The notes: a model not told the origin generated them from the letters alone. A stretch of 64,000 nt of DNA from RGIG3528 sp964653855 (GCA_964653855.1 CAZZFV010000004.1:8863-72862), one strand, 5' to 3'; positions 42,010 through 51,762 are shown, counted from the first letter of the stretch. Numbers and translations are program-made.

Positions 42010-43752
42010 TTATTCCTCCTTTCCTTTCGTCTGCGTTCTGTAAATCTCGGCATAAATGCCGTTTGCCTGAATTAGCTCGGCACTTGTGCCCTGTTCAACT
42101 ATTTTACCGCCGTCAAGCACGATTATCTTGTCGGCATCCTCAACCGACGATACACGCTGTGCAATAATAATCTTTGTCGTTCCGGGGATTTGTTCCTTAA
42201 AGCTCTTACGGATTAAAGCATCCGTCTTTGTGTCGACCGCGGATGTCGAATCGTCCATGATAAGGATTTTGGGTTTCTTAAGAAGCGCTCTCGCAATGCA
42301 AAGACGCTGTTTCTGTCCGCCCGAAACGTTTGTGCCGCCCTGCTCTATGTATGTGTCATACTTATCGGGCATTGCGGAAACAAACTCATCCGCACATGCA
42401 GCCTTGCATGCTGCGACGATTTCTTCATCCGTGGCATTTTTGTTGCCCCATCTCATGTTTTCTTTTATTGTGCCCGCAAAAAGAATATTTTTTTGTAACA
42501 CAACCGCAACCTGGTCACGGAGTGCCTTTAAGTTATATTCCTTAACGTCTTTATCGCCCACAAGCACGCGTCCGCACGTCGTATCGTAAAGACGCGATAT
42601 AAGCTGGATAAGAGTTGTCTTTGAAGAGCCCGTGCCGCCGATGATACCGACGGTTTCTCCCGACTTTATGTCAAGATTGATGTTTTCAAGTGAATATCTC
42701 TTGGCATCCTCGCTATATTTAAACGAAACATTCTCAAATTTGATATCGCCGTTTTTAACAACCTTTTCGCCGTCATCGTTTCCTGTAAGCGTAGGCTCGT
42801 AAGTCAACACTTCCACAATACGGTTTCCGGATTCACCCGCCATCGTAATCATGATGAACGCAAAGCCGAGCATCATAAGAGCGGACAATATTTGCACACC
42901 GTATGAAGTAAGCGAAGAAAGTTCACCCGTCGTAAGATCGGGAACCGGATTTCCTGCCGTTGTAACAATTACCTTGGTACCGAAATAGCAAAGCACAAGC
43001 ATACCGAGATCGATACAGAAGCTCATTACGGGGCTGAAAAGCGCAAGTCTCTTTTCGGCAACCGTAAAGTCGTCGCAAACTTCCTTTGAACGCTCGTTAA
43101 ACTTCTTTATTTCGTAGTCTTCTCTCACAAATCCCTTTACAACACGGATTGCGGAAACGTTTTCCTGAACGGAGTTGTTGAGAGCATCGTATTTTTTGAA
43201 TATTCTCTTAAATATTTCATGAACCGAAGACATAATAAGAAGAATAACGCATGCGAGAGGCGGAACAATCACAACGAATATCATCGTGAGCTTCCAGTTG
43301 ATTCTGCATCCGTTGATTATCGAAAAAAGGAACGTAAGAGGTACTCTTACCGCCATTCTGATAAGCATCGAAAATGCGTTCTGAATGTTTGTTACGTCTG
43401 TGGTAAGTCTTGTTACAAGTGAAGAAGGACTGAATTTGTCGATATCCGAGAACGAAAAATCGACAACCCTGTGAAAAAGATCGTGTCTAAGATTTTTTGC
43501 AAAGCCGCAGCTTGCCGTTGCTGCCATTCTTGCGGACATTGTTCCGAAGAAAAGGCTCATTAACGCAATTACGACAAGCACGCCGCCGTACATTAAGACA
43601 TTGTTAAAATGATTTGCTTCCAAAGCGTCTATGAGCTTTGCCATAATAAGCGGAAGCAGCGTTTCCATGCTTACCTCACCGCACATAAAAAGCGGAGTGA
43701 GTATCGTCTGCTTTTTATATTCGCGGATGCTTTTATTAAGTGTTTTTACCAT
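42010..43752 (-). CDS. heterodimeric ABC exporter subunit with degenerate ATPase site
   Basis: A 580-residue half-transporter with six membrane segments. Walker A is GGTGSSKTT (Ser in place of the usual Gly), the signature VSGGQKQR is normal, Walker B reads ILIMDDSTSAVD so the catalytic Glu is Asp, and the switch His is replaced by Gln (IIAQRVSSV). This degenerate set is typical of the non-catalytic partner in heterodimers such as BmrC or TM287. The gene starts 10 bases after the small Zn-ribbon gene and precedes its partner by 2 bases. Confidence 0.92.
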   Translation of the reverse strand: MVKTLNKSIREYKKQTILTPLFMCGEVSMETLLPLIMAKLIDALEANHFNNVLMYGGVLVVIALMSLFFGTMSARMAATASCGFAKNLRHDLFHRVVDFSFSDIDKFSPSSLVTRLTTDVTNIQNAFSMLIRMAVRVPLTFLFSIINGCRINWKLTMIFVVIVPPLACVILLIMSSVHEIFKRIFKKYDALNNSVQENVSAIRVVKGFVREDYEIKKFNERSKEVCDDFTVAEKRLALFSPVMSFCIDLGMLVLCYFGTKVIVTTAGNPVPDLTTGELSSLTSYGVQILSALMMLGFAFIMITMAGESGNRIVEVLTYEPTLTGNDDGEKVVKNGDIKFENVSFKYSEDAKRYSLENINLDIKSGETVGIIGGTGSSKTTLIQLISRLYDTTCGRVLVGDKDVKEYNLKALRDQVAVVLQKNILFAGTIKENMRWGNKNATDEEIVAACKAACADEFVSAMPDKYDTYIEQGGTNVSGGQKQRLCIARALLKKPKILIMDDSTSAVDTKTDALIRKSFKEQIPGTTKIIIAQRVSSVEDADKIIVLDGGKIVEQGTSAELIQANGIYAEIYRTQTKGKEE

Positions 43753-43762
43753 ATTTGCTCCT

Positions 43763-43987
43763 CTACTTTTTTCTGATTTTCCCCGTATTTATAAAGTAAC
43801 TTACCCTCGAAAGCGGTATGCCCGAAGCCTTCGAGAGTTCCATGGCATTCATGCCCGGATTTTTGCTCATTGCGTTCGCAAGGGTTTTGAGAGTTTCCGC
43901 TTCCTTCACACGGCATGGACCGCATATTGCTTCCTCTTCTCTTTTTGCTTCAACAAGAATTTTTCCGCACCATCTGCATGAATACAT
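43763..43987 (-). CDS. small Zn-ribbon plus helix-turn-helix protein
   Basis: A 74-residue protein with CxxC pairs CRWC (4-7) and CGPC (about 22-25) and a helix-turn-helix-like C-terminus (MELSKASGIPLSRVSYFINTGKI). It has the same design as the 9274-9534 protein. It heads the ABC exporter operon, behind its own promoter, so it may regulate the exporter (inference). A GAGG lies about 10 bases before the ATG. No other family is recognised. Confidence 0.7.
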   Translation of the reverse strand: MYSCRWCGKILVEAKREEEAICGPCRVKEAETLKTLANAMSKNPGMNAMELSKASGIPLSRVSYFINTGKIRKK

Positions 43988-44020
43988 AAAAAATTACCTC
44001 ACTTAAACATTTTTTAATGA

Positions 44021-44049
44021 ATTTTACTCTTATGTTTTGCAATATACAA
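44021..44049 (-). promoter_or_regulatory. sigma-A promoter of the Zn-ribbon/ABC exporter operon
   Basis: TTGTAT (44044-44049), 17-base spacer, TAAAAT (44021-44026) on the minus strand. Confidence 0.65.
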
Positions 44050-44069
44050 ATTATCTTTATATAAAGTTT

Positions 44070-44786
44070 TCAAACAATCAAATCTTTGATTTTTGTTACG
44101 TCTCCGTCCAAAATTTTGTATGTAGGATTAAGTGCTCCGTATTTCCTCGGTGAAATATTTGAGTGAATATAAAGCGAATCCATTCCTGCATTTACCGCTG
44201 TCATGATATCGCTTTTTTCATCGTTTCCTATCATAATCGTCTTTTTTAAATCGGGAGAATAAGTGTCAATAAGACGCTTCATAAAACGTGCACTCGGTTT
44301 TTTAACCCCCTCTTCCGACGAGATAAATATCGCATCAAAAAAATCAAAAATTCCGAGGGACTTAATCTCAGGGATTGTAAAAGCCGCCTGCGCATTAGAG
44401 AGTAAATAAATTTTTTTGTTTTTCTCTTTAAGAATTTCAAGTAACTCTTTTACCCCCGGATAAAGCTTTATGTATTTTCTTGAAAGCACACGGAAAGTTA
44501 TCGCCGTATGATATATAAGTTCCTTTGACGCTTTCACATTCTTTTCTTTAAAAAGCCCGTCAAAAATTTTAAGGATATCGGGCTCATAACACTCGATATT
44601 TTTATGTTTTTCGGTGTCTTTAAAAATAAGTTCCTTATATTTTCTTTTTAATTCCGTTCCCGAATAATTTGCTCCGTAGCTTGAATAAATTTCCGCGAGT
44701 TTTTTCCAAAATCCATAAGTTTCTTCGTTCGTATTTATGTCAACAAGCGTTCCGTAGAGGTCAAAAATGTAATTTTCATATTCCAT
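44070..44786 (-). CDS. HAD superfamily hydrolase
   Basis: A 238-residue HAD phosphatase with a helical cap. Motif I is DLYGTLVD (nucleophile Asp9), motif II LLSNAQA, motif III Lys in KKPSARF, and motif IV MIGNDEKSDIMTA. It resembles YjjG/PGMB-type enzymes acting on small phosphorylated metabolites; the substrate is unknown. It begins 3 bases after the cysteine desulfurase stop, so the two share a transcript. Confidence 0.88.
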   Translation of the reverse strand: MEYENYIFDLYGTLVDINTNEETYGFWKKLAEIYSSYGANYSGTELKRKYKELIFKDTEKHKNIECYEPDILKIFDGLFKEKNVKASKELIYHTAITFRVLSRKYIKLYPGVKELLEILKEKNKKIYLLSNAQAAFTIPEIKSLGIFDFFDAIFISSEEGVKKPSARFMKRLIDTYSPDLKKTIMIGNDEKSDIMTAVNAGMDSLYIHSNISPRKYGALNPTYKILDGDVTKIKDLIV

Positions 44787-44789
44787 ACA

Positions 44790-45983
44790 CTAATGCCTCC
44801 GGTATTTTCTCATAAAAGGAAGAATTTCCTTGATGCAAGATAACGCATAGTCAACTTCTTCTATGGTCGTATACTTTGAAAAACTGAAACGAAGCGTCGA
44901 TTGCAAATATTTTTTATCCGTTCCTATTGCGTTTAAAGTACCCGAAATATCCGGATGATTCGACGAACATGCGGATCCCGACGACACATAAACTTCTCTT
45001 TCCGAAAGCGCATTTAAAAAAGATTCCGCTTTTTCGATACCTCCGAAACCGCAGCTCACAATATGCGGAGCCGTTTTATATATATTTTCCCTGATTTCGT
45101 TTTCGTCCGTATCGTTTCCGCCGATTGTGTGAATATATACGTCATCGTTTTCAAGAAGCCCGAAAATAAGTCTTTCCTTTAATTCATAAAGGTGCTTTCG
45201 GTTAATTTCAAGATTATCGTACATTTCTTTTGCGGCGACACCGAGTCCCGCAATCGCAGGCACGTTTTCCGTACCCGACCTCATTCCTTTTTCCTGACCG
45301 CCGCCGTAAATGATGGGCTGAATTTTCGTACCCTTTTTTATATACAAAAAGCCGCTTCCCTTGGGAGCATGGATTTTGTGCCCTGAAACCGAAAGTAAAT
45401 CGATTCCGTCGTTTTTCGGCACAATTAAAATTTTCCCGAATGCCTGAATTGCGTCAACATGGAAAATCGTCTTCGGATTTACACTTTTTATAATCTTTGA
45501 AATTTCGGGAATATTGTTTACGCTTCCGATTTCGTTGTTCACATACATAACGGAAACAAGAATCGTGTCGGGTCTTATTGCATTTTTTAGTTTTTCGGCA
45601 TCAACATGCCCCATATTGTCAACATCGATAAAAGTCACGTCAAATCCCATATTTTGTAAGAAAAGCACGGGATTATAGACGGACGCGTGTTCCATTTTTG
45701 TTGTTATGATGTGGTTTCCGTTTCTTTTGTTTGCGAGTGCGGTTCCGATGAGCGCGAGATTATTTGACTCCGTTCCGCCCGATGTAAACACGATTTCGTT
45801 TTCTTCGCATTTTAAAATTTTTGCGATTGCACCTTTTGATTCCTTTATATATTTTTCGGCTTCCACGCCCATATGGTGCCTTGACGACGGATTTCCGAAA
45901 TCGTCAAGATAAACCGTTTTAATCTTTTTTAACACTTCATCGGAAACAACCGTTGTTGCCGCATTGTCAAGATATGCTGTCAT
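44790..45983 (-). CDS. cysteine desulfurase, NifS/IscS family
   Basis: A 397-residue PLP enzyme. YLDNAATT starts it, TSGGTESNN is the phosphate-binding loop, the PLP Lys203 is in VSGHKIHAPKG, and the active Cys339 lies in VSSGSACSSNHP. It transfers sulfur from cysteine to Fe-S scaffolds or tRNA-thiolation enzymes. No iscU, thiI or mnmA is adjacent, so its target is open. The 5' end overlaps rsmE by 17 bases. Confidence 0.93.
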   Translation of the reverse strand: MTAYLDNAATTVVSDEVLKKIKTVYLDDFGNPSSRHHMGVEAEKYIKESKGAIAKILKCEENEIVFTSGGTESNNLALIGTALANKRNGNHIITTKMEHASVYNPVLFLQNMGFDVTFIDVDNMGHVDAEKLKNAIRPDTILVSVMYVNNEIGSVNNIPEISKIIKSVNPKTIFHVDAIQAFGKILIVPKNDGIDLLSVSGHKIHAPKGSGFLYIKKGTKIQPIIYGGGQEKGMRSGTENVPAIAGLGVAAKEMYDNLEINRKHLYELKERLIFGLLENDDVYIHTIGGNDTDENEIRENIYKTAPHIVSCGFGGIEKAESFLNALSEREVYVSSGSACSSNHPDISGTLNAIGTDKKYLQSTLRFSFSKYTTIEEVDYALSCIKEILPFMRKYRRH

Positions 45984-46755
45984 TCATGCACTCCAATTCA
46001 TACATAATTATTGAGGATATTACAAATCCCGCGGTTTCCGTTCTCAAAATTCGTTTACCGAGTGAAACGGTGGTTCCGTTTGATTCCTTTAAAAATTCTA
46101 TTTCGCTTATATCAAATCCGCCCTCGGGTCCGATAAATACAGAAACAACCGGGACGTTTTCCTGATCCTTTAAAACCTCAGCTTTTACGTTATCCACAAA
46201 TTCCTTAAGGCTTTTCATGCCATTTGCGTTTTCGTAGGGCACCGCAATAAATCCGGAATCTTTCTTTGCTCGTGTTACGGCTTCCTTAAGTGTCACCGCT
46301 TTTCCGATTTTTGGAATAATGCCTCTCCCCGATTGCATTGCGGCGGCTCTTGCGATTTCGGACCACCGTAGTGCTTTTTTTAATTCCGCTTTTTCGTCTT
46401 CGATCTTTGCTATCGACCGCTTCATTTTTACGGGCACGATTTCCGATACTCCGAGCTCCGTACACTTTTGAACTATAAGCTCAAACTTATCTTTTTTCGG
46501 AATCCCCTGGTACAAAATTATTTTTACGGGAAGCTCGGTTAGGGAATTTTCTTTCTTTAAAATATTGCAAACGCATTCCTTATTGTCCGTGAAACCTTCT
46601 ATTTCACATATATAATCCGTTCCGCACGTATTGCATAAAACGATATTGTCATGGGGTTTGAGACGCAAAACATTTTTGATATGATTTACGTCTTCTCCCG
46701 TAACAATAAATTGATTTCCGGTATGCTTATTTTCGTCAACATAAAATCTGTACAT
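45967..46755 (-). CDS. rsmE: 16S rRNA (uracil1498-N3)-methyltransferase RsmE
   Basis: A 262-residue SPOUT methyltransferase. The N-terminal PUA-like part starts MYRFYVDENKHTGNQ, and the knot signatures are IGPEGGFDISEIEFLKESN and VSLGKRILRTETA. It methylates N3 of U1498 in assembled 30S subunits. It follows the dnaJ gene by 120 bases; in many Firmicutes it is downstream of dnaJ-prmA, and prmA is absent here. It overlaps the desulfurase gene by 17 bases. Confidence 0.93.
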   Translation of the reverse strand: MYRFYVDENKHTGNQFIVTGEDVNHIKNVLRLKPHDNIVLCNTCGTDYICEIEGFTDNKECVCNILKKENSLTELPVKIILYQGIPKKDKFELIVQKCTELGVSEIVPVKMKRSIAKIEDEKAELKKALRWSEIARAAAMQSGRGIIPKIGKAVTLKEAVTRAKKDSGFIAVPYENANGMKSLKEFVDNVKAEVLKDQENVPVVSVFIGPEGGFDISEIEFLKESNGTTVSLGKRILRTETAGFVISSIIMYELECMNDSIS

Positions 46756-46875
46756 TGCGATTCCTTTTTATTTGATAAGAAGTACTTACTTAACCCAAAA
46801 AAGGACCTTTGGAAAATAATCCCAAAAAGTCCGATATTTGCCTAATTTAAGCCGTGAACAAAACTCCCGCTTAAA

Positions 46876-48018
46876 TTAAAATCTCTTGCGTTTTCTTGTG
46901 CTCCCCGTATCCGCATTGTCATCACCGAACGTACGCTCGTATGCTTCAAGAAGCTCCTTTTGCTCTTTTGTAAGCTTTGTCGGTACCTGTACGATAAGCG
47001 TTATGTAAAGATCGCCCTTCGAATCGTTGTTTCTTACCGACGGAACGCCCTTACCGCGAAGTCTTACTCTTGTGTCCGTTTGAGTTCCGGGAGCAACCGT
47101 ATACATCACGTCGCCGTAAATCGTATTGATCTTTATTTCTCCGCCGAGAGCCGCTTTTGTAAACGGAAGAGGCACATTCGCATAAAGGTCCATGCCGTCT
47201 CGCTGGAAAATCGGATGATCTTTAACTCTTACTTCTACAAGAACATCGCCTTTCGGTCCGCCGTTAACGCCCGGTTCACCGAGTCCCGACATTCTTACCA
47301 TCTGTCCGTTATCGATACCTGCGGGAATCGACACTTCCACGGTTTTCTTTTTCGAAATATATCCTTCGCCGTAGCATGCCGGACACTTGTCTTTTATAAT
47401 CTTACCGGTTCCCCTGCATTGAGGACATGCCTGAACGCTTTGCGTAACGCCGAAAAGTGACTGGCGCTGGAAAACAACCTGTCCCTTACCGCCACATTTG
47501 GGACATGTTTCGGGTGTGGTTCCTCGCCTTGCTCCCGTACCGTTACATTCCGTACATGTGTCTTTTACATTTATGTTAAGTTCCTTCTTTGTGCCGAAAA
47601 CGGCCTCATCAAAGGTAATCGTAATTCCGACTCTTAAATCCGCACCCTTTTGCGGTCCCGAATAACCGCTTCTTCTTGAACTTCCGCCGCCCATTCCGAA
47701 AAAGTCGCCGAAAATATCGCCGAAGCCCGAGAAAATATCTCCCATATTCGAGAAATCAAATCCACCGCCGGCACCGCCGCCTCCGTTTTCAAACGCGGCA
47801 TGTCCGAACTGATCGTATTTTTGTCTTTTTTCTTCATCAGAGAGCACGGCATAAGCCTCGGAAGCTTCCTTAAACTTAGCCTCGGCGTTCGCATCTCCGG
47901 GGTTCATGTCCGGATGATACTTTTTTGCAAGCACTCTGTATGCTTTTTTTATTTCATCCTGCGTGGCGTTTTTTGTAACACCAAGCACTTCATAATAGTC
48001 GCGTTTTGTTTCTGCCAT
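46876..48018 (-). CDS. dnaJ: chaperone protein DnaJ
   Basis: A 380-residue class I DnaJ: J domain with HPD (KKYHPDMNPGD), a Gly/Phe-rich stretch (GGGGAGGGFDFSNM), four zinc-finger repeats (CTECNGTG, CPKCGGKG, CPQCRGTG, CPACYGEG) and the C-terminal substrate-binding domains. It stimulates DnaK ATPase. GAGG precedes the ATG at 48018. After its stop an ATTTAAGC/GCTTAAAT hairpin with a 16-base loop lies at about 46845-46876, without a good T-run. Confidence 0.97.
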   Translation of the reverse strand: MAETKRDYYEVLGVTKNATQDEIKKAYRVLAKKYHPDMNPGDANAEAKFKEASEAYAVLSDEEKRQKYDQFGHAAFENGGGGAGGGFDFSNMGDIFSGFGDIFGDFFGMGGGSSRRSGYSGPQKGADLRVGITITFDEAVFGTKKELNINVKDTCTECNGTGARRGTTPETCPKCGGKGQVVFQRQSLFGVTQSVQACPQCRGTGKIIKDKCPACYGEGYISKKKTVEVSIPAGIDNGQMVRMSGLGEPGVNGGPKGDVLVEVRVKDHPIFQRDGMDLYANVPLPFTKAALGGEIKINTIYGDVMYTVAPGTQTDTRVRLRGKGVPSVRNNDSKGDLYITLIVQVPTKLTKEQKELLEAYERTFGDDNADTGSTRKRKRF

Positions 48019-48044
48019 ATGTGTTCCTCTTATTAAAGCCTTTA

Positions 48045-48064
48045 GGGGCGTCACAAGACGCCCC
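48045..48064. other. strong hairpin between dnaK and dnaJ
   Basis: GGGGCGTC-ACAA-GACGCCCC, a perfect 8-base GC-rich stem, in the 73-base gap. No T-run follows, so it is more likely an RNA processing or stability element than a terminator. Confidence 0.65.
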
Positions 48065-48091
48065 GCAAGGATTGATTATAATTTACTTATA

Positions 48092-49987
48092 TTAAACTTC
48101 TCTGAAGTCACCGTCAACAACGTCATCGTTCTTTCCGTTGTTTCCCGCATTCTGTGTATAGTCGGCATTCTGTGTATAAGCCTCACCGCCCATATTGCCT
48201 GCACCTGCTGAATTTCCTGCGCCCTGATTCTGCTCATAAAGCTTTGCGAAAAGCGTCTGTGCGGACTGCATAAGTCTTTCCTTTGCGGCCTTTAGGTCGT
48301 TAACTTCGTTCTGAGTCATAACCTCGGGATTTGCCTTGTTTACAAGGTCCTTGAGGTTTTCAAGATCACGCTTTACCGTTTCCTTTTCTGATTCCGAAAG
48401 CTTGTCGCCGACATCGGTCAAAGTCTTTTCTGTCTGGAATACAAACGAATCGCACTCGTTTTTTGTGTCAACGGCATCCTTTCTTCTCTTGTCTTCCGCT
48501 TCATATTGAGCGGCTTCCTTAACTGCCTTCTCGATTTCGGCATCCGAAAGATTTGTGCCGGATGTGATTGTGATATGCTGTTCCTTGCCTGTGCCGAGAT
48601 CCTTTGCGGATACGTTTACGATACCGTTTGCATCGATATCGAAGGTAACTTCAATCTGCGGTACTCCTCTGGGAGCTGCCGGAATTCCGTCGAGTCTGAA
48701 CATACCGAGCGACTTGTTGTCCTTGGCGAACTGTCTTTCCCCCTGTACGATGTTGATATCAACGGCTGTCTGTCCGTCTGCCGCTGTAGAGAATACCTGA
48801 CTCTTCTTTGTGGGAATCGTTGTATTCTTCTCGATAAGATGTGTTGCTACACCGCCGAGCGTTTCGATTGAAAGCGTAAGAGGTGTAACATCAAGAAGAA
48901 GGATGTCGCCCGCACCGGCATCACCGGCAAGCTTACCGCCCTGAATCGATGCACCGATTGCTACGCACTCATCGGGGTTAAGGCTCTTTGAAGGCTCCTG
49001 ACCGGTCATCTGACGAACAAGTTCCTGAACTGCGGGGATTCTCGTTGAACCGCCGACAAGAAGTACCTTGCCGAGATCCGATGCACGAAGTCCGGCATCG
49101 TTAAGTGCCGTCTGAACAGGTCCTCTTGTTGCTTCAACAAGGTCTCTTGTAAGTTCATCAAACTTAGCTCTCGTAAGTGTTATGTCAAGGTGCTTGGGTC
49201 CGTCCTGTGTTGCCGTGATGAAAGGAAGGTTGATGTTTGTCTGTGTCTGTGTCGAAAGTTCCTTCTTTGCCTTTTCTGCGGCTTCCTTAATTCTCTGAAC
49301 GGCCATCTTGTCGGTCGAAAGATCGATTCCGTCAGATTTCTTGAATTCGTCCATCAAGTATCTCATAACTCTGTCATCAAAGTCATCGCCGCCGAGTCTG
49401 TTGTTGCCGGCCGTTGCAAGAACTTCGATAACACCGTCGCCGATATCGATGATTGAAACATCGAACGTACCGCCGCCGAGGTCATAAACCATTATCTTTT
49501 GTTCTTTTTCATTATCGAGTCCGTATGCAAGCGCTGCGGCTGTGGGCTCGTTGATGATTCTCTTAACATCGAGTCCGGCAATCTTACCCGCATCCTTTGT
49601 TGCCTGACGCTGTGCATCGTTGAAATATGCAGGAACCGTAATTACGGCTTCCGTAACCTTTTCACCGAGATAAGCCTCCGCATCCGCTTTCAGCTTTTGA
49701 AGAATCATTGCGGAGATTTCCTGAGGTGTATACTTTTTGTCATCGATTGAAACTCTGTAATCGGAGCCCATGTGTCTCTTAATTGAAGAAATTGTCTTCT
49801 CCGAGTTTGTAACCGCCTGACGACGTGCGGCATCACCGACAAGTCTTTCGCCTGTCTTTGTGAATGCGACAACCGAAGGTGTCGTTCTGTTGCCGTCGGG
49901 GTTTGTTATAACTACCGGCTTACCGCCTTCCATAACGGCTACGCATGAATTTGTTGTACCAAGGTCAATACCTATAATCTTGCTCAT
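48092..49987 (-). CDS. dnaK: chaperone protein DnaK (Hsp70)
   Basis: A 631-residue Hsp70. The three family signatures are visible: IGIDLGTTNSCVAV at the start, IMVYDLGGGTFDVS near 170, and VLLVGGSTRIPAVQELV near 310. The peptide-binding domain and a Gly/Asn/Gln-rich tail follow. AGGAGG precedes the ATG. It works with GrpE (upstream) and DnaJ (downstream) in folding and heat shock, under HrcA/CIRCE control from the hrcA promoter. Confidence 0.99.
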   Translation of the reverse strand: MSKIIGIDLGTTNSCVAVMEGGKPVVITNPDGNRTTPSVVAFTKTGERLVGDAARRQAVTNSEKTISSIKRHMGSDYRVSIDDKKYTPQEISAMILQKLKADAEAYLGEKVTEAVITVPAYFNDAQRQATKDAGKIAGLDVKRIINEPTAAALAYGLDNEKEQKIMVYDLGGGTFDVSIIDIGDGVIEVLATAGNNRLGGDDFDDRVMRYLMDEFKKSDGIDLSTDKMAVQRIKEAAEKAKKELSTQTQTNINLPFITATQDGPKHLDITLTRAKFDELTRDLVEATRGPVQTALNDAGLRASDLGKVLLVGGSTRIPAVQELVRQMTGQEPSKSLNPDECVAIGASIQGGKLAGDAGAGDILLLDVTPLTLSIETLGGVATHLIEKNTTIPTKKSQVFSTAADGQTAVDINIVQGERQFAKDNKSLGMFRLDGIPAAPRGVPQIEVTFDIDANGIVNVSAKDLGTGKEQHITITSGTNLSDAEIEKAVKEAAQYEAEDKRRKDAVDTKNECDSFVFQTEKTLTDVGDKLSESEKETVKRDLENLKDLVNKANPEVMTQNEVNDLKAAKERLMQSAQTLFAKLYEQNQGAGNSAGAGNMGGEAYTQNADYTQNAGNNGKNDDVVDGDFREV

Positions 49988-50006
49988 ATTTTTATCCTCC
50001 TGTAAT

Positions 50007-50687
50007 TTAGTTGGCTACTTTAACCATTGAATGTCTTACCACTGTGTCTTTATAAAAATAACCCTTTTGGAAAACTTCGACTACCGTATTTTCTTTTTCG
50101 TTTTCGTCATCCACATGCATTACCGCATTGTGGAGATCGGGGTTAAATTCCTTGTTTAATGCATCTATTTCTTTAAGACCCGCATCGGATAAGCTTGTCA
50201 TCATTTGCTTATAAACCTTATCCATTCCGGCAACAAAAGGCTGTTGCAATTCTTCTTCCGTAAGTCCCTTAAAACCTCTTTCGAAGTTATCGAGCACCGG
50301 AAGTATTTTTTCCACAATTGCTTTCGCACCGAGATCAAACATCATTGCCTTTTCTTTTTCGGTTCGTTTTCTGAAATTGTCGAACTCAGCCATCTGACGT
50401 GCCACTCTGTCCGTAAGTTCTTCTATCTTTTCGTCTTTCGGGTCTTTCTTGTTTTTCTTCGAAAAGAAAGATTTGCCTTCTTTTGCCTTATCTTTTTTGT
50501 CTTCGTCCTTTACTTCCGTATTTTCTTCGGATTCAACAGCCTTCTCGGATTCTTCGTTTTTTTCCGTTTTCACTTCCTCGGAATCTTTGTTTAAATCCTT
50601 GTTTTCTTCAGGACCTGCGGAGTTTTCAATATTTTCTTTGTTTTCCGCTTCACTTTTCAACTCTTCCGTATTTTCTTTATCGTTCAA
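50007..50687 (-). CDS. grpE: nucleotide exchange factor GrpE
   Basis: About 226 residues. A long acidic, Glu/Lys-rich N-terminal tail (to about residue 85) precedes the coiled coil and the typical core (VARQMAEFDNFRKRTEKEK, ILPVLDNFERGF, and the late NPDLHNAVMHV). It releases ADP from DnaK. The most likely start is TTG at 50687, since AAAGGAG lies 8 bases upstream; the longer in-frame TTG at 50705 has no site. The tail is longer than usual. Confidence 0.93.
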   Translation of the reverse strand: MNDKENTEELKSEAENKENIENSAGPEENKDLNKDSEEVKTEKNEESEKAVESEENTEVKDEDKKDKAKEGKSFFSKKNKKDPKDEKIEELTDRVARQMAEFDNFRKRTEKEKAMMFDLGAKAIVEKILPVLDNFERGFKGLTEEELQQPFVAGMDKVYKQMMTSLSDAGLKEIDALNKEFNPDLHNAVMHVDDENEKENTVVEVFQKGYFYKDTVVRHSMVKVAN

Positions 50688-50705
50688 AGCATTCACTCCT
50701 TTCAA

Positions 50706-51722
50706 CTATTTTTTAATCAGCTCATCGATTTGATTTCTTATCGTGGTGAGCGCCGAAACAACCTTTTCATAGTCCATTCTCTTCGGACCCACTATTCCGA
50801 ACTTTCCGTACATTCCGTCCGCAAGCTCATACGTTGCGGTAACAACCGAACAATCCTTCATCGAATCAACCGTAACCTCATCGCCTATGTAAACCTGGAT
50901 TCCGTCTTTTTCCTCATCCTTCTTCATAAGCTCGGTAAGCTCTTTTTTGTCTTCAATCTCATAAAGAATATCAGATGCATTGTTACCGTCAAAAAGCTCC
51001 GGATATTTCAAAATGTTTGTCGCACCGCTCGTATAAACCTTTATCTTTTCTTCTTCGCCGAGCGCCGCCGCAACCGCATCAAGAACGTTGTTCACGATCG
51101 AATCCATGCCTTCCGACTGCTTTTTCATATTTTGGATGATTTCCAAATTAATTTCGGTAAGGTCAAGTCCCTGCAAATAGGTGTTAAGCATCAGGTTAAG
51201 CTTAAGAAGTGTTTCTTTGTCAATCGGATGATCGATATCGATTACCTTGTTCTTTACTATGTTTCCTTCAATCAGGATAACCACAAGAATTGAAGTTTCG
51301 TTTATATCGGTAAGCTGTACAAATTTGATTTTTTTGCTTCTGAGCATCGGCGTCGTAACCATCGCCGTGTAATTTGTACAAGCCGCAAGAAGCTTCGTTG
51401 CCTGTTCGAGAAGAGTTTCCATCTTGTCCGCTTTTTCAAGGAAAATGTTTTTGACTTCCTTAATTTCGGCATCCTTGCTTTCCATCATCTTGTCAACGTA
51501 AAGCCTGTAGGCCTTGTCCGTCGGAATACGTCCGGAAGAAGTATGGGGAGATGTGATATAACCCATTTCCTCAAGGTCGCTCATCTCATTTCTTATCGTT
51601 GCCGAAGAAAGATTAAGGTCCGTAAACTTTGATATCGTACGTGAACCGACCGGCTCACCCGTTTCAAGGTAGTTACTGATTATTGCCTTTAGTATCGTCC
51701 ATTTTCTGTCATCAAGTTCCAC
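50706..51722 (-). CDS. hrcA: heat-inducible transcription repressor HrcA
   Basis: About 338 residues. The N-terminal winged helix has the HrcA pattern (ILKAIISNYLETGEPVGSRTIS, SSATIRNEMSDLEEMGY, HTSSGRIPTDKAYR); a GAF-like domain follows. HrcA binds CIRCE dyads and is released when GroE is titrated. The start is GTG at 51722 with AAAGGAAG 7 bases upstream; the frame stays open upstream into the CIRCE, which cannot be coding start. It is first in the heat-shock operon and represses itself. Confidence 0.95.
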   Translation of the reverse strand: MELDDRKWTILKAIISNYLETGEPVGSRTISKFTDLNLSSATIRNEMSDLEEMGYITSPHTSSGRIPTDKAYRLYVDKMMESKDAEIKEVKNIFLEKADKMETLLEQATKLLAACTNYTAMVTTPMLRSKKIKFVQLTDINETSILVVILIEGNIVKNKVIDIDHPIDKETLLKLNLMLNTYLQGLDLTEINLEIIQNMKKQSEGMDSIVNNVLDAVAAALGEEEKIKVYTSGATNILKYPELFDGNNASDILYEIEDKKELTELMKKDEEKDGIQVYIGDEVTVDSMKDCSVVTATYELADGMYGKFGIVGPKRMDYEKVVSALTTIRNQIDELIKK

Positions 51723-51762
51723 CTTTTCACTTCCTTTCCGCAATTGTACGAATTTTTGATTG

